Source of the DNA: Bacteroidota bacterium
Lineage (GTDB): Bacteria > Bacteroidota > Bacteroidia > Chitinophagales > Chitinophagaceae
Length of the DNA: 5,185 nucleotides
Assembly (NCBI GenBank): GCA_023433755.1
Contig: JAEYUA010000142.1
Coordinates: 1 to 5,185 of the forward strand
Direction of reading: 5' to 3'
Both the position numbers and the translations under genes were made by a program. Below, in pieces: positions 1-5,185 of the stretch. A model generated the notes under the pieces. That model was not told the DNA's origin. It worked only from the letters and a program-made list of their open reading frames with translations, and searched no databases. Numbering within the stretch: the first letter of the stretch is position 1; each line of letters begins with the position of its first letter.

Positions 1-1073
1 ATATTCTTGCCAGGTATGCACAACTAAGCGCCCGGCGCAAACCGGAATTGCTGGATGCGAAAACATATAGTCTCACGGCTTATTCAGAATGGGAGCGTGT
101 GGTAAATGAATGGATGCAACTTGAAAAAGACGCATTAGCTATTAATGAAACACTGCCGGAAGAATCACGTGATGCTTATTACCAGTTAGTGCTACATCCA
201 ATCACCGCGATGACCACCCTGCACCAGATGTACCATGCAGTAGCGCTTAACCACCAGTATGCCTCCAGGCAGGATGCACTCGCAAACACCTATGCCGAAA
301 GGGCCAGGCATCATTACCTTAATGATTCACTCATCACAAAGACATACCATGAATTGAAAGGAGGGAAATGGAATCATATGATGAGCCAGACCCATATTGG
401 ATATACTTACTGGCAGCAGCCGCCCGTAAATAAAATGCCTGCCTTGCAATATGTAACATCACAGGAAGTAAAAACCAATCCGAAATTAATTTTCAGTGAT
501 GTTGAAAGTACTCCCATACCAGATGGTGCCAGGGGAATGGTGTTTTTTGAAGAAGAAAGTATCATTTCTATGGAAGCCTCCAATTATTCCTATTTACAAA
601 ATGCAAACGGTATCAATTGGCAAATGATACCAGGTATCGGGCGGACAGGAAATGGCATGACTACCACACCTGTTGCCAGCAGGGTCGAACTATCTGACAA
701 GAGTCCTTTCCTGGCTTATGAATTTTATGCAAACAGCACCGGAACTGCAACTGTCAATCTCTATTTCTCTCCCACCCTGAATATTTATAATGATGAAGGA
801 TTGCAGTTCGCTGTTTCCATAGATGATGAAAAACCAGTCATCATTTCACTGAACAAGAATGACAGCCAGCAAGGCATATGGAACCGCTGGGTCGCTGAGA
901 ATATTATTATCAAATCATCCACGCACCAATTGAACCAACCCGGGAAGCATGTGCTGAAATACTGGATGATCTCGCCCGCTGTGATCTTTCAGAAAGCGGT
1001 CATGGATCTTGGCGGACTGCAAGCCTCTTACCTGGGTCCTGTTGAAACCATAAAAATCAATCCTGCCCAATGA
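1..1073 (+). CDS. GH115 xylan alpha-1,2-glucuronidase, C-terminal part (5' end outside window)
   Basis: Codons are open from base 3 to the TGA at 1071-1073, giving about 356 visible residues. The TTG at 48 is only the first start-like codon and is not a credible start, because the frame continues without a stop to the window edge. The diagnostic GH115 stretch is HMMSQTHIGYTYWQQPP (nt 375-425), preceded by a helical region (LVLHPITAMTTLHQMYHAVALN). The last ~190 residues look like the family's C-terminal beta-sandwich, with LQFAVSIDDEKP, a W-N-R-W-V segment, LKYWMISPAVIFQKAVMDLG and a closing SYLGPVET. GH115 enzymes are usually about 850-1000 residues, so the N-terminal domain and catalytic barrel are missing here only because the window starts late. 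Family members remove glucuronic acid or 4-O-methyl-glucuronic acid from xylan. Catalytic residues cannot be checked. No frameshift or internal stop is seen. The gene overlaps the next by 4 bases, which suggests shared transcription with the esterase and xylanase downstream. Confidence 0.9.
   Translation, partial: ILARYAQLSARRKPELLDAKTYSLTAYSEWERVVNEWMQLEKDALAINETLPEESRDAYYQLVLHPITAMTTLHQMYHAVALNHQYASRQDALANTYAERARHHYLNDSLITKTYHELKGGKWNHMMSQTHIGYTYWQQPPVNKMPALQYVTSQEVKTNPKLIFSDVESTPIPDGARGMVFFEEESIISMEASNYSYLQNANGINWQMIPGIGRTGNGMTTTPVASRVELSDKSPFLAYEFYANSTGTATVNLYFSPTLNIYNDEGLQFAVSIDDEKPVIISLNKNDSQQGIWNRWVAENIIIKSSTHQLNQPGKHVLKYWMISPAVIFQKAVMDLGGLQASYLGPVETIKINPAQ
1070..1073 (+). other. ATGA stop/start overlap between the GH115 and esterase genes
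   Basis: The bases at 1070-1073 read ATGA: the ATG opens the esterase frame and the TGA closes the GH115 frame. This arrangement is typical of translationally coupled genes in one transcript. No Shine-Dalgarno-like purine run lies just upstream (the bases there are AATCAATCCTGCCCA), which is normal for Bacteroidota and makes coupling or re-initiation a reasonable inference. The start is supported because a hydrophobic signal sequence follows it directly. Confidence 0.75.
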
Positions 1074-3757
1074 GATCAATCATTACCATAGGATTAATAT
1101 TTTGTGCATTCTTTTTATCCTGCACTCAAACATCAGCGCAGGTGAGGTTGCCGTCGATCGTCCGGGACAGCATGGTACTTCAGCGCAATGAAGCCATAAA
1201 AATTTATGGCTGGGCTACGCCGGGTGAGAAAATTTCACTGCAATTCAATGGGAAAAAATATTCAACAAAAACCACTGCAAACGGTAATTGGGAAATCGCC
1301 TTATCCCCCATGAAAGCAGGTGGTCCCTATACCATGGAGATCAGGGGCAGGAACCAAATTATTCTCAAAGACATCCTTATTGGGGACATTTTTTTATGTG
1401 CAGGCCAGTCCAACATGGTACACCAGCTCCGCCTGCACCGTTTCCGTTATGCAAAAGAGATCAGGGAGGCTAATAATCCCTTGATCCGGCATTTTACTGT
1501 GCCTAATCATCCCCTGCTCAGCGGTCCGGCAAATGATCTTCCTCCAGGCAAATGGATTGCTGCCAATCCAAAAGATGTAATGGAATTTTCAGCTGTTGCC
1601 TATTTTTTCGCGCTCGAGCTTTATGAAAAATACAAGGTGCCCATAGGACTGATCAATGCCAGCATTGGCGGTACACCTATAGAAGCCTGGATGAGTGAAG
1701 AGGCTTTGAAAAATTTTCCATCGACCTATTCTGTACTTGAAAAAAATAAGGACAGTGCTTATGTGAACCAGCTTGCCAGGAATGCTGCAGCAAAAAATAC
1801 ATTGCTGCCTGCTGTGCAGGACGAGGGATTGAATGCCGAGGTGAAATGGTACGAGGAAAAATACAATGCAAACGGGTGGGAAGAGATGATGGTGCCAGGT
1901 TATTGGGAAGACCAGGGATTTAAAAACCTGGATGGAATTGTATGGTTTAAAAAAACGGTAACCCTAACAAAAGAATTTAATTCCCTTCCTACCCTTCTTT
2001 CGCTGGGCCGTATCGTTGATGCCGATGAAGTGTTTGTCAATGGGAAACCGGTGGGCAGAACCACTTACCAGTATCCCCAAAGAAGGTATGAGCTGCCTGC
2101 CGGTTATTGGCATGAAGGCATCAATACCATTACTGTCCGCATCACCAATTATAATGGCAAGGGTGGATGGGTACCTGGAAAACCTTACTATCTCGCCAAC
2201 GAAAAAGATACCATAGAATTAAGCGGCAGATGGCAGTATAAGATCGGTGATGTTTTTGAAATCAATATGCAATGGCAGGGTGGACTCAATATGGCCAACC
2301 AGCCCGCAGCCTTGTTTAATGGAATGATCGCTCCACTCACTAAATTCCCGGTAAGGGCAGCACTCTGGTACCAGGGAGAAAGCAATACGCACAATGCGGA
2401 TCAATATGGAAATTTATTGAGGGCACTGATCAGCGACTGGAGAAAACAGTGGAACCAACAGCTACCGTTCCTATTTGTTCAGCTTCCCAATTTCAATGAA
2501 AAAGAATTCGGCGCAACAGAAAGCAGTTGGGCAAGACTTCGTGATGAACAAAGAAAAACGCTGGCAGTGCCGGGTACGGCCATGGCTGTTGCGATAGACC
2601 TGGGTGAATGGAATGATATTCATCCCGGTAACAAAAAAGATGTAGGGGTACGTTTGGGGGTAGCAGCCAAATCCCTGGTTTATGGTGAAAAAAATATGGT
2701 TTCATCAGGACCCATTTTTAGAGAAGCAAAACTCCAGGGTAATAAAATTGAGACCAGTTTTTCTTCAACCGGAAGTGGACTGGTCACCAGCGACGGACTC
2801 GTTCCGGGATCAGTGTTTATTGCAGGAGCCGATCATAAATTTTTACCAGCGCATACGAGTATTGAGGATGATAAACTGTTTGCCTGGCATCCGGTAATTG
2901 CAAACCCGGTTTACATTCGCTATGCCTGGGCTGATAATCCTGCCCATGCGAATTTGTATAACAAAGAAGGATTGCCGGCTTCGCCATTTGAAGCAGAAAT
3001 CAATAGTCCGAATATTTTCAACAATGAACTACCATGGAATGGCAGGAAAGCCGCGGTGGTCCTTACTTACGATGATGCTTTGAACGTGCATCTTTCCAAT
3101 GCCATCCCCGCACTCGATGCAGCAGGTTTGAAGGGAACATTTTATCTCTCCGATTATTTCGGGGGATTGCAGGCGCAATTAAAGGGCTGGCGTGCAGCAG
3201 CCCTCCGCGGTCATGAACTGGCGAACCACACCATGTTCCACCCCTGCGACGGATCCTTACAGGGCCGTGACTGGGTAAGTCCTGATTATGATCTAAGCAA
3301 ATATTCCATGCGCAGGATCAACGATGAGATCAGCGCGATGAACATCCTGATGTTTGCCCTTGATGGTAAAACTAAAAGAACATTCGCATTCCCCTGCGCC
3401 GATACCAGGATCAATGGCGTTCCTTATCTCGATGCAAAGCATGGTTTTGTAGCTGCAAGAAATGTGCGCCATGAAATGGTCCCGATAACATTAGTCAACC
3501 TGAATGATCTGCCCTCCTATGGAATCAATGGGGAGAGTGGTGAAAAACTGATCGCCCTGGTGAGAGAAGCCATTGAAAAAAAATCGCTTCTCATCTTTCT
3601 ATTTCATGGTGTGGGTGGTGAGCACAATCTCAATGTTTCCATTGAAACTCACCAGGCATTATTGGATTTTTTAAAAGCACACCAGGATGAGATCTGGGTG
3701 GCACCATTGATAGAAGTGGCGGAATATGTGAAAGACTACCAGGAAAAGAATAAATAG
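1070..3757 (+). CDS. Exported bifunctional carbohydrate esterase: sialate O-acetylesterase-type (SGNH) module fused to a polysaccharide deacetylase (CE4/NodB-like) module
   Basis: The product has 895 residues. Residues 1-23 form a signal peptide (hydrophobic core 4-17, likely cleavage after TSA with Q24 first). C18 gives only a poor lipobox, so a soluble periplasmic or secreted protein is favoured. Residues 25-650 match the sialate O-acetylesterase architecture: a beta-rich N-terminal region, GQSNM with nucleophile Ser114, IGGTPIEAW (199-207), YQGESN (434-439), and D516-I-H518-P for the Asp/His pair. The family's usual tail, with YAWADNP and NLYNKEGLPASPF, ends the module near 641. An inserted galactose-binding-like beta-sandwich sits between the GGT and GESN blocks (about 260-385). 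Residues 655-890 are NodB-like: TYDD (666-669), metal-type histidines H720 and H724, FPC (774-776) and FHG with H846. Family members cleave O-acetyl esters; the second module may remove acetyls too, but its substrate is not readable. Context between GH115 and GH10 genes argues for acetylated glucuronoxylan. Most sialate O-acetylesterases are about 630-700 residues, so the extra ~240 is the fusion. Confidence 0.88.
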   Translation: MRSIITIGLIFCAFFLSCTQTSAQVRLPSIVRDSMVLQRNEAIKIYGWATPGEKISLQFNGKKYSTKTTANGNWEIALSPMKAGGPYTMEIRGRNQIILKDILIGDIFLCAGQSNMVHQLRLHRFRYAKEIREANNPLIRHFTVPNHPLLSGPANDLPPGKWIAANPKDVMEFSAVAYFFALELYEKYKVPIGLINASIGGTPIEAWMSEEALKNFPSTYSVLEKNKDSAYVNQLARNAAAKNTLLPAVQDEGLNAEVKWYEEKYNANGWEEMMVPGYWEDQGFKNLDGIVWFKKTVTLTKEFNSLPTLLSLGRIVDADEVFVNGKPVGRTTYQYPQRRYELPAGYWHEGINTITVRITNYNGKGGWVPGKPYYLANEKDTIELSGRWQYKIGDVFEINMQWQGGLNMANQPAALFNGMIAPLTKFPVRAALWYQGESNTHNADQYGNLLRALISDWRKQWNQQLPFLFVQLPNFNEKEFGATESSWARLRDEQRKTLAVPGTAMAVAIDLGEWNDIHPGNKKDVGVRLGVAAKSLVYGEKNMVSSGPIFREAKLQGNKIETSFSSTGSGLVTSDGLVPGSVFIAGADHKFLPAHTSIEDDKLFAWHPVIANPVYIRYAWADNPAHANLYNKEGLPASPFEAEINSPNIFNNELPWNGRKAAVVLTYDDALNVHLSNAIPALDAAGLKGTFYLSDYFGGLQAQLKGWRAAALRGHELANHTMFHPCDGSLQGRDWVSPDYDLSKYSMRRINDEISAMNILMFALDGKTKRTFAFPCADTRINGVPYLDAKHGFVAARNVRHEMVPITLVNLNDLPSYGINGESGEKLIALVREAIEKKSLLIFLFHGVGGEHNLNVSIETHQALLDFLKAHQDEIWVAPLIEVAEYVKDYQEKNK

Positions 3758-3796
3758 CGTTATAGAAATTAAACCATTAACCAAAATATAAATGTT
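3758..3796 (+). other. 39-base intergenic gap, no promoter or terminator seen
   Basis: The spacer between the esterase stop and the xylanase start is AT-rich (it includes AAACCATTAACC and AAAATATAA). It has no Bacteroidota-type TTTG / TAnnTTTG promoter pair, no hairpin followed by T residues, and no Shine-Dalgarno motif. An ATG at 3792 is followed at once by TTA TGA, so it is not a start. The spacer is best read as an intra-operon leader with the A-rich ribosome-binding context common in this phylum. Confidence 0.5.
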
Positions 3797-4897
3797 ATGA
3801 CCAGATTATTGATGGCAATCCCTATACTGATGCTGCTCTCTTGTGGTGGCAGTCAGCAGGTGCAGACAGAATCTCACCAGGCTTTTGATTCCACTTTGGG
3901 GTTGAAAGAGTACTATGCTTCCTATTGGGATATGGGAGTAGCGGTATCGCCGCGATCATTGCGTACGGATGAAGTACAATTAGTAAAAAAACATTTCAAC
4001 AGTCTCACAGCCGAAAACGCGATGAAGATGGGTCCCATTCATCCTAAGGAAAATGAGTACAACTGGAAGTATGCGGACAGCATCGCGGATTTTGCGGTGA
4101 AGAACGGGATGAAGATGCGCGGTCACACTTTGGTATGGCATAACCAGGCTCCTGACTGGATGTTCAAGGACGAAAAAGACAACAAGGTTTCCAAAGAGGT
4201 CTTGCTGCTAAGATTGAAAGATCATATCACAGCGGTCGTTACCCGGTATAAAGGAAAAATTTACGCCTGGGATGTGGTGAATGAAGCCATCTCGGATAAA
4301 AAGGATGAATACCTGAGACCTTCACCCTGGTCGGAGATCATCGGTGAAGAATTTATTGCCAAAGCTTTCCAGTGGGCTCATGAAGCCGATCCGGCAGCCC
4401 AGCTATTTTATAATGATTACAATGAGATCAGTCCTGCAAAAAGGCAAAAGATCATCCGCCTTGTACAATCATTGCGCAATGCCGGTGTTCCCATCCATGG
4501 AATAGGACTGCAGGCCCATTGGGCAGTGAATGAACCCTCGTATGGGCAACTCGACAGCACATTAAAAGAATTCGCCGCGGTTGGATTGCCTTTGCATATT
4601 ACAGAGCTGGATATATCTGTTTATGCCAAGGAACATGATGCCAGGGAAAGAAAACCTGAAGATGCGCAGGCAGCATTCACTCCTGAAAGAGAAAAGCAAC
4701 AGGCCAATGTGTACCGTTATAGTTTCGAACTTTTCAGGAAATACAAAGACCATATCAAAAGCGTGACCTTCTGGAATGTTTCGGAACGCTATAGCTGGCT
4801 GGATAATTTTCCTGTCCGTGGACGGAAAGATTACCCGCTGCTGTTCGACAAAGACCTGAAAGAAAAAAAGGTTTTCTGGGAGGTGGTGCGGTGGTGA
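3797..4897 (+). CDS. GH10 endo-1,4-beta-xylanase, lipoprotein
   Basis: The product has 366 residues, the usual size of a single-domain GH10 enzyme. These enzymes cut internal beta-1,4 bonds of xylan with retention of configuration. Residues 1-15 are a short hydrophobic lipoprotein signal ending LLSC, so Cys16 would be lipidated. The flank GGSQQVQ lacks the acidic cluster of Bacteroides surface-export signals, so display on the cell surface is uncertain. Family landmarks appear in order: LTAENAMKMG (70-79), RGHTLVWHNQ (108-117), WDVVNEAI with acid/base Glu163 (158-165), YNDYN (205-209), GIGLQAHW (235-242), ITELDIS with nucleophile Glu270 (268-274), and TFWNVSERYSWL (324-335). The last replaces the more usual FWG...D with FWN...E. 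The barrel is complete and ends at WEVVRW. There is no carbohydrate-binding module. The ATG at 3797 is chosen because the lipoprotein signal starts immediately. The gene lies 39 bases after the esterase and is probably in the same operon. Its stop codon lies inside the first 7-base repeat. Confidence 0.96.
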   Translation: MTRLLMAIPILMLLSCGGSQQVQTESHQAFDSTLGLKEYYASYWDMGVAVSPRSLRTDEVQLVKKHFNSLTAENAMKMGPIHPKENEYNWKYADSIADFAVKNGMKMRGHTLVWHNQAPDWMFKDEKDNKVSKEVLLLRLKDHITAVVTRYKGKIYAWDVVNEAISDKKDEYLRPSPWSEIIGEEFIAKAFQWAHEADPAAQLFYNDYNEISPAKRQKIIRLVQSLRNAGVPIHGIGLQAHWAVNEPSYGQLDSTLKEFAAVGLPLHITELDISVYAKEHDARERKPEDAQAAFTPEREKQQANVYRYSFELFRKYKDHIKSVTFWNVSERYSWLDNFPVRGRKDYPLLFDKDLKEKKVFWEVVRW

Positions 4898-4942
4898 GGC
4901 GTGAGGCGTGAATCGTGAGACGTGAATCGTGAGGCGTGAGAC
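4894..4942 (+). repeat. Heptamer array 1 (7 units)
   Basis: Seven perfect 7-base units follow one another: GTGAGGC, GTGAGGC, GTGAATC, GTGAGAC, GTGAATC, GTGAGGC, GTGAGAC. The first unit contains the TGA stop codon of the xylanase gene (4895-4897). The array joins the first hairpin element directly, with no spacer. Units differ only at positions 5 and 6 of the heptamer. Confidence 0.92.
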
Positions 4943-5015
4943 GACGTAGGGACATGCCAGCAGAATGAAATCCAGGATTTGAAACACATTGTCCGGCATG
5001 TCCGGGAATAATGGG
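4943..5015 (+). repeat. REP-like hairpin element, copy 1 (73 bases)
   Basis: The element begins GAC and then GTAG (4946-4949). Perfect 9-base inverted arms follow: GGACATGCC at 4950-4958 and GGCATGTCC at 4995-5003. The 36-base interior holds a second palindrome, AAATCCAGGATTT (4968-4980), flanked by AATG (4964-4967) and CATT (4987-4990), which can add four more pairs. It ends with GGGAATAATGGG. A tetranucleotide GTAG next to an imperfect hairpin is the hallmark of REP sequences handled by RAYT transposases; that link is inference, since no transposase gene is in view. There is no T-run after the stem, so a classical intrinsic terminator is unlikely, although the stem could still protect the 3' end of the xylanase mRNA. 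Confidence 0.8.
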
Positions 5016-5064
5016 GTGAATCGTGAATCGTGAATCGTAAATCGTAAATCGTGAGGCGTGAGAC
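5016..5064 (+). repeat. Heptamer array 2 (7 units)
   Basis: Seven perfect units: GTGAATC three times, GTAAATC twice, then GTGAGGC and GTGAGAC. The length (49 bases) equals that of array 1 but the spelling order differs. The final pair, GTGAGGC-GTGAGAC, is the same as in array 1 and again abuts the hairpin element. Confidence 0.92.
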
Positions 5065-5138
5065 GACGTAGGGACATGCCAGCAGAATGAAATCCAGGAT
5101 TTGAAACACATTGCCCGGCATGTCCGGGGAATAATGGG
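5065..5138 (+). repeat. REP-like hairpin element, copy 2 (74 bases)
   Basis: This is nearly identical to copy 1, with two differences: C at 5114 where copy 1 has T (4992), and one extra G in the run at 5126-5129. GTAG is at 5068-5071, the arms at 5072-5080 and 5117-5125, and the inner palindrome at 5090-5102. Both changes leave the 9-base arms intact. They lengthen a local CCCGG / CCGGG pairing around the right arm. Confidence 0.8.
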
Positions 5139-5173
5139 GTGAATCGTGAGACGTGAATCGTAAATCGTGAGGC
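5139..5173 (+). repeat. Heptamer array 3 (5 units)
   Basis: Five perfect units: GTGAATC, GTGAGAC, GTGAATC, GTAAATC, GTGAGGC. It is shorter than arrays 1 and 2. The GTGAGAC unit that precedes the hairpin element in those arrays is missing; a single T (5174) sits there instead, which suggests a small deletion or recombination at the junction. Confidence 0.9.
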
Positions 5174-5174
5174 T

Positions 5175-5185
5175 GACGTAGGGAC
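5175..5185 (+). repeat. REP-like hairpin element, copy 3 (cut by window edge)
   Basis: The last 11 bases read GAC-GTAG-GGAC, identical to the first 11 bases of copies 1 and 2. The rest of the element lies beyond the window, so at least three copies exist in tandem. Confidence 0.75.

Larger units (their letters stand above)
4894..5185 (+). repeat. Compound repeat region: heptamer arrays alternating with GTAG-hairpin elements, continuing past the window
   Basis: The whole 292-base tail after the xylanase gene is repetitive and has no convincing gene. The order is 7 heptamers, hairpin element, 7 heptamers, hairpin element, 5 heptamers, and the start of a third hairpin element. The GTAG feet lie at 4946, 5068 and 5178, so the spacing is 122 and then 110 bases. 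All copies point the same way. Minus-strand open frames here carry HDSRFT-like peptide repeats. They come from the 7-base period, which stays open in all three frames, and should not be annotated as proteins. Confidence 0.93.

Noticed and set aside
48..1073. TTG at 48 as the start of a short stand-alone gene
   Set aside because: The frame is open to the window edge, and the protein is clearly the C-terminal part of the much longer GH115 family.
1103..1123. Lipoprotein signal in the esterase (C18)
   Set aside because: The residues before Cys are F-L-S, a poor lipobox, while TSA-Q a few residues later is a typical signal peptidase I site. A lipoprotein cannot be fully excluded.
1677..2897. Short overlapping frames inside the esterase gene on both strands
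   Set aside because: They are 61-71 codons, lie within a well-supported coding frame and show no recognisable domain or start context.
4943..5015. Intrinsic terminator for the operon
   Set aside because: The stem has a 36-base interior and no T-run after it. A role in mRNA 3'-end stability remains possible but is not shown.
4562..5121. Long minus-strand open frames (up to 171 codons) across the repeat region
   Set aside because: Their translations are HDSRFT-type peptide repeats made by the 7-base period, which is stop-free in all three frames, plus the antisense of the xylanase gene. There is no family signature.
4894..5185. CRISPR array
   Set aside because: The conserved part is 73-74 bases, far longer than a CRISPR repeat, and the intervals are made of shared heptamers, not unique spacers. 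No cas gene is present.

Overview
The window holds three genes on the + strand that are consistent with a xylan-degradation locus of a Bacteroidota bacterium, followed by a repetitive region that runs off the right edge. A Bacteroidota origin (perhaps Chitinophagaceae or a relative) is inferred from three things: the enzyme subfamilies, export signals of the 'SAQ' and lipobox types, and AT-rich upstream regions without a Shine-Dalgarno motif. I could not run a search, so the taxon below phylum level is a guess.

Layout. Positions 1-1073 carry the 3' part of a glycoside hydrolase family 115 alpha-glucuronidase gene. Its reading frame is open to the left edge, so the true start and the catalytic barrel lie outside. 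It overlaps by ATGA (1070-1073) a long gene (1070-3757) for a two-enzyme esterase: an N-terminal sialate O-acetylesterase-type SGNH module with an inserted beta-sandwich, fused to a C-terminal polysaccharide-deacetylase (CE4/NodB-like) module. After 39 bases comes a GH10 endo-1,4-beta-xylanase lipoprotein gene (3797-4897). No promoter or terminator is evident between the genes, so they are probably co-transcribed.

How the genes fit together. Glucuronoxylan carries 4-O-methyl-glucuronic acid and acetyl side groups on a beta-1,4-xylose backbone. The three products would respectively remove the uronic acid, remove acetyl groups, and cut the backbone. This assignment rests on family membership, not on substrate-specific residues.

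The most unusual part is 4894-5185. Tandem 7-base units in only four spellings (GTGAATC, GTAAATC, GTGAGAC, GTGAGGC) alternate with a nearly invariant 73-74 base element. That element starts GAC-GTAG and is closed by perfect 9-base inverted arms (GGACATGCC / GGCATGTCC), with a smaller palindrome inside. The GTAG foot plus hairpin resembles REP elements mobilised by RAYT-type tyrosine transposases. Two full copies and the start of a third are visible. The first heptamer supplies the stop codon of the xylanase gene. Several long minus-strand open frames across this region are artefacts of the 7-base periodicity.
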